A stretch of DNA of 64,000 bases, from positions 32,596,612-32,660,611 of the forward strand of contig NC_019865.2 of assembly GCF_002234675.1 (NCBI RefSeq). The letters are read 5' to 3'. A program made the translations under genes and the position numbers. The stretch's first letter is position 1. Each line of letters opens with the position of its first letter. This stretch comes from Oryzias latipes (taxonomy: Eukaryota > Chordata > Actinopteri > Beloniformes > Adrianichthyidae). Positions 32,469 to 43,379 of the stretch are shown here, one piece after another. Below the pieces are notes generated by a model. The model made no database searches. It was not told the origin of the DNA and saw only the letters and a program-made list of their open reading frames with translations.

Positions 32469-34439
32469 ACTGCACTGTAAAAATATATCTGTGTATTTAA
32501 CAGTAAAAAACAGGAGAACCATGACAGTAAATTATAAAACTGTTTAAAACTGTAATTTTGACATTAAGTTTCTGTTCATCAGTTAACTGGTAAAATTTGT
32601 AATTAGTAACATTTTATTTTATTTATTTTACATTTATTTGGAAAAAAGACATAATCCTACTGTAAAGGACTTGGGCGTTGTTATTTTAACGGAAATTTTC
32701 CATATTGCTTCTAACAGTCAAATGCTATTAGTTTTACAACTTTTTATTGACAAATGCACAGGTTTTTATGGCTCAATGTTAATGTGCAGTTGCTGTGCTA
32801 TGTTGTGATTTTTGCGGGAACTTGAGGGTGGACCACTTACTTATGTCTTACTGACTTAATAAGGATGAAAAACTTTTACTGCCATTGTTGAGAGTTGCCT
32901 CACTTGGAATTTCTTTGAGTATAAAACCATAATAGCATACGTAAATAGAAATAACATGGCATACAGTTGCAACTATGAAAATATACATTTACACTACAAT
33001 GTTTCCAACTAAACAAAATGATCTGTGACAAAGCAAACCAAATGCCTCTTTGGTTTGCTGTCTCACATTAACCCGAGAGGTGGAAGAAAATGAAATAAGA
33101 GGGTCTTTTATGGACTGAATTTATTTTCAGCTCCTTTTCACCGACTAGGACAAGAAAAGTGTGTAAGTTGTGATTTTTCCTTGTTTATTTCATGAGCCGT
33201 GTTGTGTTCGTGAGCAGTGCTGTGAGGTTAGCTAACCTGCTCTGACAATGACTGTGAGGTTAGCTAACGTCATGGTGGTGGCATGTGAATCATCTATCAC
33301 TGTTACATATGCAGAGAATCGGTTCAGTCTGTGGAAGCTTATGTTTTACATAAATGTAAAAACTGTAACGATCCAATCATGCAAAATGCGACTTGACCAT
33401 TTCTCAAATAGTCTTAAACCTTTGATCAGGACTTTCCCTTTTTCCCTTTCAGGTTCCTCCTGCTTCTCTACTGAAACATTCATGCTAAGCAATAAAGCAT
33501 TGACAAGAACATTGTGACAACTGAACATCTCATCCTTCACCTCTGCCATTTGTCTAATGGTTGGGAGTTGGGGAGTTCCTCTAAAGGTAAGATTCATTCT
33601 TAAAACTTTTTTTTTGTGAATTCGTCAGATCTATTTGATATCCAAACCCAGATGTTTAAAAACCTCAATATTTTGTGTTTTTCATTATTTGAAGGTTTTT
33701 CTTTTTGAGGCACAAAGATAGAGTCCAAGAAGAGAAAAGTGTTCTCAGTCAACCCCAGAGTCCTAAGTCTCATCACAGACATTGCTGACCATGAATGGAT
33801 CTAGACCCACCCCTTTTCTGTGGACCAACTTGGAGCTGGATTACCGGTACATACTTTGGATGTTCTTCTGTCAAAAGAAGCGTTACAGTTCGGAATGTGA
33901 GTTGGAAGTTTTTAATTTTGTGAAATTTTTTAAGGGACTTTGCGTGCAAGTTTTTGCTCAACTGGCTGAGTCTCAGTGACTCAAGTGGGATTGTAGTTTT
34001 TATTATTATTTTTTGTTTGGTTTAAAGTTTGAATCTGGTAGGTTTGTGCTGTGTTTACAGTCGATGGGCCTTAACCTTTGACCCTGCGCATGTGCAGATA
34101 CATCTCTGAGCAGTGTATTGTTTTCCTTCTAGTTTGGTTTTCCACAATGAAGAGAACTCTTTTTCTTTCTGAAATTGAAATTGCTTATTCTTGATGTCAG
34201 TGAGAAAATTCTTTGGTTTATTGTGGAAAAATTCAAATATCTGATGTTCCATATGAAATATGGACTTTATAAATTGAAATCTGACGTTGACATTTTGATT
34301 TGTGCTGTATTAAATAATATATACTTTGTGTATTAGGCTTGCAGAAGAGTATGACTAAAAGTACCGCAGTATGAAACGCTTCTCTAGTTTCTAAGAACAG
34401 CAATTTAACTACAAAGCTGGTTAGATATTTCACTTATAT
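32469..34439. other. A/T-rich DNA, possible outer left arm of the large DNA element
   Basis: The first ~110 bases (CACTGTAAAAATATATCTGT, then TTTAACAGTAAAAAACAGG) resemble the outer right end at 38606 read in reverse (CACTGTGAAAAAGAAAGTG...GGTAAAACACTGGCAG). The remainder shows no coding signal. A 16-base direct repeat, TGTGAGGTTAGCTAAC, occurs near 33221 and 33250. Whether this segment belongs to the element at 34440-38606 or is a separate related MITE is unresolved. Confidence 0.4.
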
Positions 34440-34777
34440 TAAAAAAATACATTTCTATATATAAATAATTTGTTGTTTCAACTGCCAGGATTTTATCGTA
34501 AAATTAGCATTAAGAAAACATGAAAGTCATTGTAATTTTTACAGTAATTTTTTTCATTAAATCAATTTTTTATCGTACCTCTTACCGGGAGAAATTGTTG
34601 TATTTATTGACTTAGCTTCATTTTATCAATTTTTTTCTGATTGATTTTAGGGTGAGACCAATGAGTTATATCGCTAGAGGAGACATCACGTGGTTCCTCA
34701 TGGGAGGAGAGCACCGCCATCTTGGTGAGGTCAAGTCACTGCTGCAGTTCATTGCATGTGAAGACATTTTTTGCAAA

Positions 34778-35250
34778 ATGCCAGTTCATTGTGCGGGTTT
34801 CAACTGACAAAATCAGAGAAATGAGTCCACGAAGGAGGAAGGTATAACATTTGATAGGTAGGTACTATAATGTTTTTCTTTTAATGCTGCAGGGGCTTCA
34901 TTGATAGTACACATGTCATGTATATGCATATGCATATATGCATATACATGATGCTGCAGGGCTATTATCAACATGCTGCATGATGACTTTATTTTGTTAA
35001 ACCTTTATACAGTATACTAGGACTAGGCTATTATATATAGATTTATACATTTCTGACTCAGTGACTGAACTTTTCTTGCAGGTTTCTAATGGATTCAGAC
35101 TTCAAGAGAAAGTTGGCCTTAGCAATAAAAAAGAGCTAATCCAGATGGATCACTGTGGTACCAACTAGAAATACAGTCTGGATATGTTCAAAACATTTGT
35201 TGGAAACAGATTTTGATCAGAGGCCAGACTGTTTGATTGAAACCTGGAAC
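34778..35250 (+). pseudogene. THAP-domain relic, two exons
   Basis: Exon 1 (34778-34857) starts MPVHCAGFN, then a TGA where the second zinc Cys should be, then QNQRNESTKEEGITFD. Exon 2 starts at 35082 after CTTGCAG; the AG/G junction rebuilds an Arg, giving RF followed by LMDSDFKRKLALAIKKS, a stop, and RWITVVPTRNTVWICSKHLL plus ETDF. The layout C-x4-(C)...FP-like...W...P...CSxH...DF is that of a C2CH THAP domain, which binds DNA through one zinc. The splice phase is preserved, so the structure is real, but two stops show it is dead. It begins 46 bases inside the left inverted arm. Confidence 0.8.
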
Positions 35251-35377
35251 CATACCATCTGTGTTACACAAATTGATCACTAACATGAATCAGTATAAAT
35301 CTATAGTTATAAACTCAAAATGTATAGTATAATATAAATATACTATATAATATAGTATAGTATAAATCTATCTTTTT

Positions 35378-35606
35378 GGGAGCCGGTTTAGCTCGTGCTG
35401 GTTTGCGGCGCCCTCCGTCCGTGAAACCAGGGTTCGAATCCGGGCTGCTCCCTGTTCCCTTCTCTACTTCTGTGCCGGTCCCAAGCCCGGTTGCTTTGAG
35501 AAGGTTGCGTCAGGAAGGGCATCCGGCGTAAAACATTGCCAAGTTTACCATGCGACTTGTTCGCTGTGGCGACCCCTGATGGGAAAAGCCGAAAGAGAAC
35601 AACAAC
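35378..35606 (+). mobile_element. tRNA-derived SINE with 16-bp target duplication
   Basis: The head GGGAGCCGGTTTAGCTCGTG (A box TAGCTCGTGCTGG) and B box GGTTCGAATCC are tRNA-like. The 3' part reads GTGGCGACCCCTGATGGG and ends GAAAGAGAACAACAAC. It is flanked by a perfect 16-bp duplication, ATAAATCTATCTTTTT, at 35362-35377 and 35607-35622. A second copy lies at 60659-60878. It sits inside the THAP element. Confidence 0.95.
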
Positions 35607-35622
35607 ATAAATCTATCTTTTT

Positions 35623-35981
35623 CTTCTTTTTTTTAAGGGGTAGATCTGTTATTGACTTTTGGACTTATTGTTGAATTATTGATTTATTCTTATTATTGAC
35701 CTATTATTGATTCATTCTTATTTATTATTATTATTGGATTTCTATTGATTTTTTATTAGTATTTGTTATTATTGATTTATTATTATAATTATTGACTTAT
35801 GGATATATTGTTATTATTTATTATCATTATTGACTTCCTATTGACTTATTGTTGGGCTTTTCTAAATAATTTAAATTACATGTCAAAGAGGTCTAAAATT
35901 TCCATGTTTAAAATTTATTTTTAAAAATTCTTTGTAATAATCTTTTTTGTCCTGCAACTATGCATTTTTCATTAAAGTTTG
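35623..35981. other. A/T-rich ATT-repeat stretch inside the THAP element
   Basis: Degenerate (ATT)n/(TTATTG)n low-complexity DNA. No gene is seen. Confidence 0.6.
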
Positions 35982-36377
35982 TGTCAGGTTGGGAGGGCTG
36001 GGCACCATGAAGGACCCAAAACGCAGAGACGGGAGGCACACAGTTCCAGGGCAAGGGGTTTATTCTCAAACAAAAAGCGCTGCAGAGCAGGGAATCCTAA
36101 ACAAAACTCACTCTGGTAAACCATGAAAACGTGGCAGAAGACAGTCAGGGAAAAGACGTTAATGGACCAGCACAAGAGGAAGACAGAGACAAGACTTAAA
36201 TAAAAACAGCACTGACAAAACACAGGTGAACTTGATCAGGAGAGATTGGGACTAAGGAAGTAAAACTCAAAAGCATGACATAACAGGAAACCTTTCAAAA
36301 TAAAACAGGAAACAGAACTCAAACATGACAGAACAAAATGGAAAGCAAAAACCTACTGAGAAACCCAAGACATGACA
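35982..36377 (-). mobile_element. Solo LTR, 396 bp
   Basis: Its boundaries are TGTCAGGTTGGG and CCAAGACATGACA (TG...CA, TGTCA/TGACA). A perfect 5-bp duplication, GTTTG, flanks it at 35977-35981 and 36378-36382. It is homologous along its length to the LTR at 41663-42043, whose adjacent internal sequence fixes the orientation as -. It is inserted in the THAP element. Confidence 0.9.
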
Positions 36378-36681
36378 GTTTGAGCTTTTAAAGTGTGGAT
36401 GCCATGCTTTGAACAACTTTGTCAAATAAAAAAGCCTTTTAAACGCTGATTCTATTGATACCAATAGTTAGCGTTGAAAAAAATCCGAAGCATATGAATA
36501 ATAGACATCTTTCGAAGGAATCAGAGATTTGAATTTGCCGCTAAGAGCGCAGGCTGGAAGTGACCTCGATATGACCTGTGACGTCACGAAAGGCATTGAC
36601 TTTCGCAGTTCCGCTTCGGACAGCATGTAAACAAAACAGGTAGTCTTCGTTTCTCTCGTGTTAAATCTGTTAATCATCAAC

Positions 36682-36885
36682 ATGCTAAGTCGTTGTGTGG
36701 CAGCTGGATGTAGCAATACATCTAGTGAAAGTGTATCTGTGTATAAATTCCCAAAACAAGAAACGCTGCTGAAAAGGGGAAAGTTCAAGAAGGTGGACGG
36801 CGAAGGATTTTTCCCTCCAGATCTGCAGGAGAGAAGTCTGCGTTTTCGAAGGGACAAAAACCGGGACACAAACGAAGAATTTTGA
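36682..36885 (+). pseudogene. Second THAP-like N-terminus
   Basis: The frame begins MLSRCVAAGCSNTSSESVSV and continues YKFPKQETLLKR. The spacing C-x4-C and the following FPK motif are those of the first half of a THAP domain. The sequence then becomes basic and lacks the Trp, Pro and CxxH parts, and stops at 36885. Either the second half lay on a later exon or the domain is truncated. A CRE-like TGACGTCA lies upstream at about 36579. Its relation to the THAP relic at 34778 is unclear; they are not close copies. Confidence 0.6.
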
Positions 36886-37639
36886 ACGGAGAGTTGGGAG
36901 GAGGATCTTGGCTTCTGAGTCGAGGAAAGGCGGGTGAGCTGGAAGCGAGCGAGCCGTTTTCTGGGTCGGAGAGGACGGCGCTGGAGACGAGTCGGGAGCG
37001 GAGGCTGCTAAGCTAGTGTGCATCACGATGGATCACATTGAGGCGAAGTAGTCGTGTTTTCTGTTGTCCTTGGATCCAACTGGAGTATTTCAACGCACTC
37101 AATGTTTTGCAAGAGAAGCAACAGGCCTGCAACGTTTTTTTTTCTTTTGCTTTTGAGGTGCCGGTACCGTGAGTAAACTGAACTGTGTGTGTGTGTGAGC
37201 GCACGCGCGCACGAGAAAAGGTTTCAAACTGGTTCAAACAGGTAAAACTGTTAATGTTCCACAGTTGTTAATGGTATACAGTGACTTTGTTAACTAAAGA
37301 GTAGTTATATCTGGGAAACTTTTATTTTGTGACATTTATTTTGTAAATTGGGTTGAAAACCAGTGTTTACCTTTGTTTAGATTAGGCCAAAAGGGGACAT
37401 TTTGAGTATATTTTAGGGTAAGTGGAGTAATTTAATTTTATACATTTTTTACTTAATTGGAGTGGTTTATATTTTTTGTTGGGGTATCAATTTATATTTT
37501 ATTTACCAAATTATAATTCATTAAACAAAGCTTTTGCAAAATTTGGCTAAATATTGAAAGATCTCTGGAGTCTCTTTATTTTCTTATTAGGAGACACGCT
37601 TTGATTTATCAGGTGCACCTTTTCTGGTATCCACCTGGA

Positions 37640-37967
37640 CATTGTTCGAACCCAAGCACCCACCCCCCTACTCTAAACTAACAGGAGGGCTCCACGGGTG
37701 CTACATAAAATTGGCAACTAACCATGCCGTGTTCTGGAGTCTAGCCGAATCTTCATGCTGGCTATCGTCATCGGCATCACTAGACCTACTACTTTCTGCT
37801 ATATCCTCCTCACTTTCGCAAAAGGGTTCGAATCAATACGGTTGCAAAAGTGACTCATCATCATGATAATCTCCGCAACTTTCCTCTTCATCTTTCTGTT
37901 CATCTGATGATAAATCGCTAATAGAGACGGTAGCATCACTCTGTGCTTCGCTATCGGTGCTAGCCAT
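37640..37967 (-). pseudogene. Acidic ORF resembling fish P2X7-like element proteins
   Basis: On the - strand an ATG at 37967 opens MASTDSEAQSDATVSISDLS, then a long Asp/Glu/Ser stretch, then LLQPY, a stop, and FEP, another acidic block and RLQNTAW, then a stop. An acidic Ser-rich leader followed by PYxFEP and RLxNTxW is what I recall at the start of the many fish proteins annotated as P2X7 C-terminal-domain-like. The Cys-rich segment expected after the Trp is degenerate. The stops make it a relic. The assignment is from memory and needs a search. Confidence 0.45.
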
Positions 37968-38060
37968 GTTGTCTGCCTTTCGTTACGTCACAAACATGGC
38001 GGCGCGAAGTCGGCGGAATGCGTGAAGCCGGCGGCCGTCCTCGTTGTTTATATCGCGTTT
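37968..38060 (-). promoter_or_regulatory. CpG-rich promoter-like segment with YY1-type site
   Basis: AACATGGCGGCGCG near 37994 is a YY1-like motif in a CpG-rich context, placed just upstream of the - strand acidic ORF. TGACGTAACG (37983-37992 reverse) resembles the TGACGTCACG upstream of the second THAP ORF at 36579, and both are followed by AAAGGCA. This suggests related promoters. Confidence 0.45.
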
Positions 38061-38606
38061 TTCGCTATTTATTCTTTTTCGAAAAATATTAAAAACAATC
38101 GCAACATGAAATAGAGACTATTTACTATATTTTGGCTTATTAAAATAGGCCATGTCACCCACACTTTAAGGCTGACTGTTTCTCTCATTTAACAACAACA
38201 AATGATGTATATATATATATATACATAAACATAAATACTTATAAATTATATAAAAGCTACTTAGATGTGACCAAAGGCTATAGAAATCATTGTCATGTGG
38301 GCGCCGTCGACCTCATCAAGATGGCGTCACGCTCCGCCACCGTCGGCCAGGCTTCCCAAGCGGGCGTGTCTCCTCTAGCGATATTACTCATTGGGTGAAA
38401 CATTGATTTAAAAAAAAAACATTTAAAACATTTTTTTCAGAAGTGAAATATTGACTGCATGACAGTTTTTGTATCGCGAAATCAACAACAAAACTACCTT
38501 CTTACCGTAAAAATGAAAAAATGTTTTAGCATAATTTTACGGTACCAATTTAGTAACTACAGCTGCCAGTGTTTTACCAAAAAAAACACTTTCTTTTTCA
38601 CAGTGT

Positions 38607-41214
38607 GACGTTTCCGCCACCACTATAGCTTCAATTAGTTATTCTGATGAATGATGGATGAATAATGGACCTGCCCCCCATTAATAACCCTAATTAAAAC
38701 CTACTGGGAGGCGGGGTTGCGGGTCAGAACACAGAAGAGTGGAGGAAGGACTGACTTGCTCAGAACATGTTTGCATTTTGCCAGTGCAGGTATGCGTCAT
38801 GCAGGAATCTGGCAAAAAAAAAGAGACTCAAGAAACAAACAAACAAACTGACAAACATCTCGGTGTAACTTGTTTTCTAAGGCTCTGAACAATAAACTAC
38901 ACACAGTTTCTGTTTGATTTGGTGTTTCATTCACTCTGCTTTAGTTTTTCACATTTTTATGTAATCTTTTTGTTCAACCCATGGAATAAAAGCTGACAGT
39001 CTGCACTTCAATGACATCTGAGTTGTTTTATTTAAAATTAACTGTGGTAATGTACAGAAACTAAATTAGAAAGAATGTGTCTCTGTCCAAATATTTACGG
39101 TCCTGACTGTACATTAGATACGAGTAGAGGCAGGCCGAGCTGAGTCAGCATCAATGTCTGATTTTGAGTCAGACTTCATGTACAGGCCTATGCTTGATAA
39201 CTTCCTCTTGGAAGATGGAAACCCGTCACTTGCTGTGGAAGAAGAGGAGCTTTGCTCTGTCATCAGTTTTCATGAAGTTCATCTGTGACACAGCCCTCCC
39301 ACATGAAGGACTTCCTGTTGGGAAGCATGTACGACTGTTTCATAAATAGTCAGGCAGTCTCTCAGCATTCCCTGAGGCAGACTTTCTGAATCAGTGCCGT
39401 CAGGCTGATAGCAGCTCCAACAACGGCTGGAGGTTAGAAAACCTTTCCTGACAGTCTAATGTTAGTGCTGCGGGTGTCTCCTTATAAAGGAGGGACAGGG
39501 AAACAGGCACGGATGCTGCTCTGAGCGTCCTGTCAGCAGCATTCCAGCACTTCCTCCTCCACAGATTAACTTATCTCCCACAAAGCAGGACGGATCCTCA
39601 CCTGACTGCAGCGAGGCAGACGCTCTAGCACAGCTCATTGTCGTCCTCAGGAGAGGCGCTGCTGTGCAGAGTTCCCTACGAACACCCCTTGGAACTTAGG
39701 TTGAAATGTCAGGCAAAGAGCCCCCTTTGACCAACAGTGGGAGGGGCTGAGGTTTTCCTGAAGGCTGGAATGGAGAGCTTTCCAGTCAGGATGAGGGCAC
39801 ATATTAGTTCATACACGCACACGTCTAAGAAACTTTTACCGTGGTGACCAAAGTGTGCTGTGAGCTTAGTAAACCTTAATGATCGGCGGATGGTAGGGAT
39901 GAGCGGTATGGAATTATATATCACTATATTGTTTAATTCACATCAGGCTATAATATCACAATATAAACCAGATAACTACATTTGTCAAATGTATACACTC
40001 TGCTCTGATAGAAATGTGTCATCCTCAGCAGGTTGTTTAGATCTAAATGTTTATTTCTTTGTTTTTTCTGGAGAATCATGGTTTCCTTCAGTGACATTGA
40101 ACATGATTGGTGGATCTGCTTCAGCTGATAAAACAGGTTAATGCTGTTTCCAGTTTTAGCAGGAACATGACTCCTGCATAATTTGCTGTAAGTTACTCTG
40201 TTTTATGTCAGATTTTAACGTAATAACTCCACACAGAGGCAGAAATATAAGTTTTGAGTCACCGACCATGTTGGCCGTCTGATTGGATAACATCTACCAG
40301 CTAAACATATTTTTTACTGGCCAAATTATAACATTATTCAAACAGAAATACCTTCTGAATTTTTTTAAAGAAAATGTAACTGCATAATAGTATTTTATAA
40401 CTGGTTTGAAGACGTCTTTATTGTCATCTAACTATAAACTCCAATTCAAACATGCTGAGAAAACAAGAACAGATTAACACTAGATTTCCTAATTCTGCTT
40501 CCAGGTGATCACATTTTATATTAAATCATAACAAAAACAGCCTGAAAACTTTCATGTTTTGGATTATTGTTACTTTCTATCATTGACATTAAAGCTGACG
40601 CTGTCATTAGGGAAACAACATCTGACAGGTGACCGTTTTTGGAGGAACACCGGCTCTGTAGCGCCACAAAGACGCTGCTAAAACACAGTGGATTCAGTTC
40701 TGTTCTGGTATTTTGTGAGCGTTGGCAGCGATCCAGGCAGACAGCTGGATCAAAATGCAGCAGGTTTATTAGATCAGCTAAAATTCCACAATAATTCCAT
40801 AATACAGTGCATAATTAGAAAGTTAAAGCTCTTGTTACGGAAATTTTTGTAAATCTTTTTGAGAATCTAAAGGTTCTCTACACATTTTTATCATTTTGGG
40901 TAAGTTATAGTTCAGTAGAACTTTTGTTTTGTATTTTTAAGATAAAAATGTATAGGGAGAAAATAACTTTTTTTCAATATTAAATTGACAAAGCAGATCA
41001 GACAGAAAGCCAGTAATGTTTCAAGATATCTTTTTCCTTGGCAAAATAAAGTAGATTTCTGAGTAACCTTACGGCATACACATCTAAAATGTCCTTTGTT
41101 TTTCTTTGTTTTAATTGAGATTTAGCTAAATGTTTTTGTGTCTTACCGTTTATTTTAATAATCAATAATGGTCAATTATTTTAATAACAACAGCAAAACA
41201 AAATGATTAAAAAT
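38607..41214. other. Intergenic, no gene identified
   Basis: A 44-codon frame at about 39155-39289 (MSDFESDFMYRPMLDNFLLE...) is the only ORF with a non-repetitive look; I do not recognise it. A TATA-like TTATAAAGG lies at 39482. The rest is A/T-rich with no recognised repeat. Confidence 0.35.
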
Positions 41215-42043
41215 GTATAGGTCAGGCGTGTAAGGCCAGCAATTGGCTGAGTTGGTCAAGTCCTTGGCCAAGAGGGCAGGCGGCATGGCAAAGTCAGGGT
41301 CAGGCCAGCAGTCGGCTGGCGGGTCGGGCCAATATTTAGAGTAGGCCGGTGGTTCAGGCCTGCAGTCGGCCGGCGTGAAGGAACCGGGGTTGGTAGGGAC
41401 CTCCTCAGGGACATAGGCGGGGCGGGGCGGGGCGACCACCACCAGAACAGGGACGGGCTGGGGTGTGTCTGGGACTACCATCGGAATAGTCGAAGAGGGC
41501 AGCGGCGGTCGCGACGATGATTCCTCCTTGAAGAAAGAGTGGGGGACTGGAGTAGGTCAGAATCCCAGTATGAACTGGTCCCGTCTGCTTCTAGGCAGCA
41601 GGCCTCCAGAAGCCGCCTGTCCTGCTCAGCTGGGACCAGGAAAAAGTATGGCTGGTCCATTCTGTCAGATGAAAATGAAGGACCCAAAGTGCAGAGATGG
41701 GAGGTACACGGTTCCAAGGCAAGGGGTTTAATATCAGAACAGAAAGCGCTGCCGAGCAGGGTAACCAAACAAAAACTGACTGTGGGCTAACCAGGTAAAC
41801 AGACAAACGGAACAGAAGACGGTCATGGAAGAAGACAGTATGGACCAGCACAAGAGGAAGGCAGAGACAAGACATATATACAAACAGGACTGACAAAACA
41901 CAGATGAAAATGATAAGGAGAGATTGGGCACAGGGAAGTAAAACTCAAAACCATGACATGCAGGAAACCTTTCAAAATAAAACAGCAAGCAGAACTCAAA
42001 TCATGACAGTGATGTAACGGAAGCAAAAACCCAAACCATGACA
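41215..42043 (-). mobile_element. LTR plus leader of a Gypsy-like element, truncated
   Basis: The LTR is 41663-42043 (381 bp, TGTCAT...CTGACA on the - strand), homologous to the solo LTR at 35982-36377. Downstream on the - strand the internal leader starts GAATGGACCAGCC, followed by a GC- and Pro-rich frame (41481-41176) of the kind found before gag. The second LTR and any pol gene are absent, so the element was cut off near 41215. I see no clear tRNA primer-binding match. Confidence 0.72.
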
Positions 42044-42189
42044 CCTTTCAAGGGAGTGGAATATTCATTGGGAGCTGTTCAGCTTGCAGTGCTGAAAATA
42101 CTCCAGGCCAGAGACCTGGCTTTGCAGAGACAGGATGTAGTAGCTGACTATGAGAATAATCAGAGTACACCATGTGTGGTGCTAGGATA

Positions 42190-42292
42190 ACACACTGCTC
42201 AAAAAAAAGGAAACACCTTAACAACTCAGTGTTACTCCAAGTCTATCACACTTTTTTTTAAATAAACTGTCCGATTAGAAAGCAACATTGAC
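42190..42292 (+). mobile_element. Tc1-like relic, left part, split by the L1
   Basis: ACACTGCTCAAAAAAAAGGA followed by AACACC is the terminal inverted repeat type of a common fish Tc1-like family. The sequence stops at 42292 at the L1 target site and continues at 50121 after the L1. It is non-coding. Confidence 0.75.
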
Positions 42293-42593
42293 AAACATTG
42301 AAGACTGAAACACTGGGACTTCCGGGTTAGCATGACGCTGTGACGCGGACCGGCTCGAGACCTGGTGGAAAATAAGATGATTTAATCCTGGGAAACTAAA
42401 ACAACAAACAAGCCAGCGGAATATCTTTTTTCTCTCTTTTTCTTCTTTTTTTGGATAAATACACCGTCCCAGTGCCATTCCCCTCCCCGATTTTTTTCCA
42501 AAGTAAACTCCGAACGTCCTGGAGAGCTGCAGCAGCGAGGAGGATCTGGACAGCCTGACAAGCTACATCGACGAGCAATACGAGCGTCTCGTC

Positions 42594-43379
42594 ATGGGAA
42601 AAACCCCTCAGTCAGCCAAGCCAGCCGCCCCCACCAAGCGGAGCCGACCCGAAGAATCACCGGGAGCTTCTCCACCGAAGACGGAGTTTGAATCTAACGC
42701 GTGGGATATGCTTCTTAGCATTGATGCCAAACTATCCAGCTTCGACAGCCGTCTTTCCCTCCTGGAAGTTCTTCACCGGGAATTTCAAGAGATCAAGGAT
42801 GCTCTAGAATTTTCCCAAAAACAAGTGGAAACCCTGACCGCGGAGAATTCAGCGCTGAGGGAGTCGGTAAAGTCCATCACTGATGGAATGAGCCAACTCT
42901 CTGAAGAAAATAAGAAGATCAAGGAGTCCATTCTGGATCTTCAATCAAGATCCATGAGAGATAACCTGGTGGTCATGGGAATACCAGAAACACCAGAAGA
43001 AAACGCCGAGGAAAAAATTAAAAACTTTATTCAAAGCCAGCTAAAGCTTCCAGAGGAAAAAGTTAAAACCATAAACTTTCACCGTGTGCATCGCATGGGA
43101 GCAGTGAGACCTGGGAACCGCAGGCCCAGACCCATCGTGGCCAAGTTTGTCCTTCACAAGGAGAAGGAAGAGGTGAGGCGCCGTGGCAGGGAGCTCCGGG
43201 GAACCGACTTCAGGATGGATGATCAGTTCCCCAAAGAAATCTTGGAGCGCCGAAGGATCCTGTTCCCCATCAGGAAGAAATTTCTGAGCGAAGGGGCCCG
43301 CGCTGTCATATCTGTGGACCGACTCTATGTGAATGGACAGCTCCACCGCGACCCAAACGTCACTCCCTGGCTCTTCTAA
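42594..43379 (+). CDS. L1-like ORF1 protein (RNA-binding chaperone)
   Basis: The product has 261 residues. The N-terminus is basic and Pro/Ser-rich (~1-33). Residues ~45-120 form a heptad-rich coiled coil (SIDAKLSSFDSRLSLLEVLH and a Leu/Glu-rich continuation). The next ~100 residues match the L1 ORF1 RNA-recognition region (SMRDNLVVMGIPETPEENAE; NFHRVHRMGAVRPGNRRPRP; PIVAKFVLHKEKEEV). The C-terminal domain follows (VDRLYVNGQL). L1 ORF1p trimerises through its coiled coil and coats the element RNA. The start is the first ATG of the frame. No stop or frameshift is seen, and ORF2 follows on the same strand after ~460 bases. Confidence 0.9.
   Translation: MGKTPQSAKPAAPTKRSRPEESPGASPPKTEFESNAWDMLLSIDAKLSSFDSRLSLLEVLHREFQEIKDALEFSQKQVETLTAENSALRESVKSITDGMSQLSEENKKIKESILDLQSRSMRDNLVVMGIPETPEENAEEKIKNFIQSQLKLPEEKVKTINFHRVHRMGAVRPGNRRPRPIVAKFVLHKEKEEVRRRGRELRGTDFRMDDQFPKEILERRRILFPIRKKFLSEGARAVISVDRLYVNGQLHRDPNVTPWLF

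Larger units (their letters stand above)
34440..38606. mobile_element. Large THAP-encoding DNA transposon relic
   Basis: The ends are long inverted regions. The block at 34658-34685 matches the reverse complement of 38367-38394 at 27 of 28 bases. The block at 34716-34732 matches the reverse complement of 38309-38325 at 16 of 17. More distal A/T-rich parts (GTAAAATTA, ATTTTTAC) also pair. Between the arms are a THAP relic just inside the left arm, a second THAP-like ORF and an opposing acidic ORF. A SINE and a solo LTR are later insertions. THAP DNA-binding domains occur in P, Kolobok and ISL2EU-type transposases; which superfamily this is cannot be decided here, and no catalytic core was found. 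Confidence 0.65.

Noticed and set aside
35378-35460. Possible tRNA gene
   Set aside because: A and B boxes are present, but the sequence continues into a SINE body with target duplications and does not fold as a complete tRNA.
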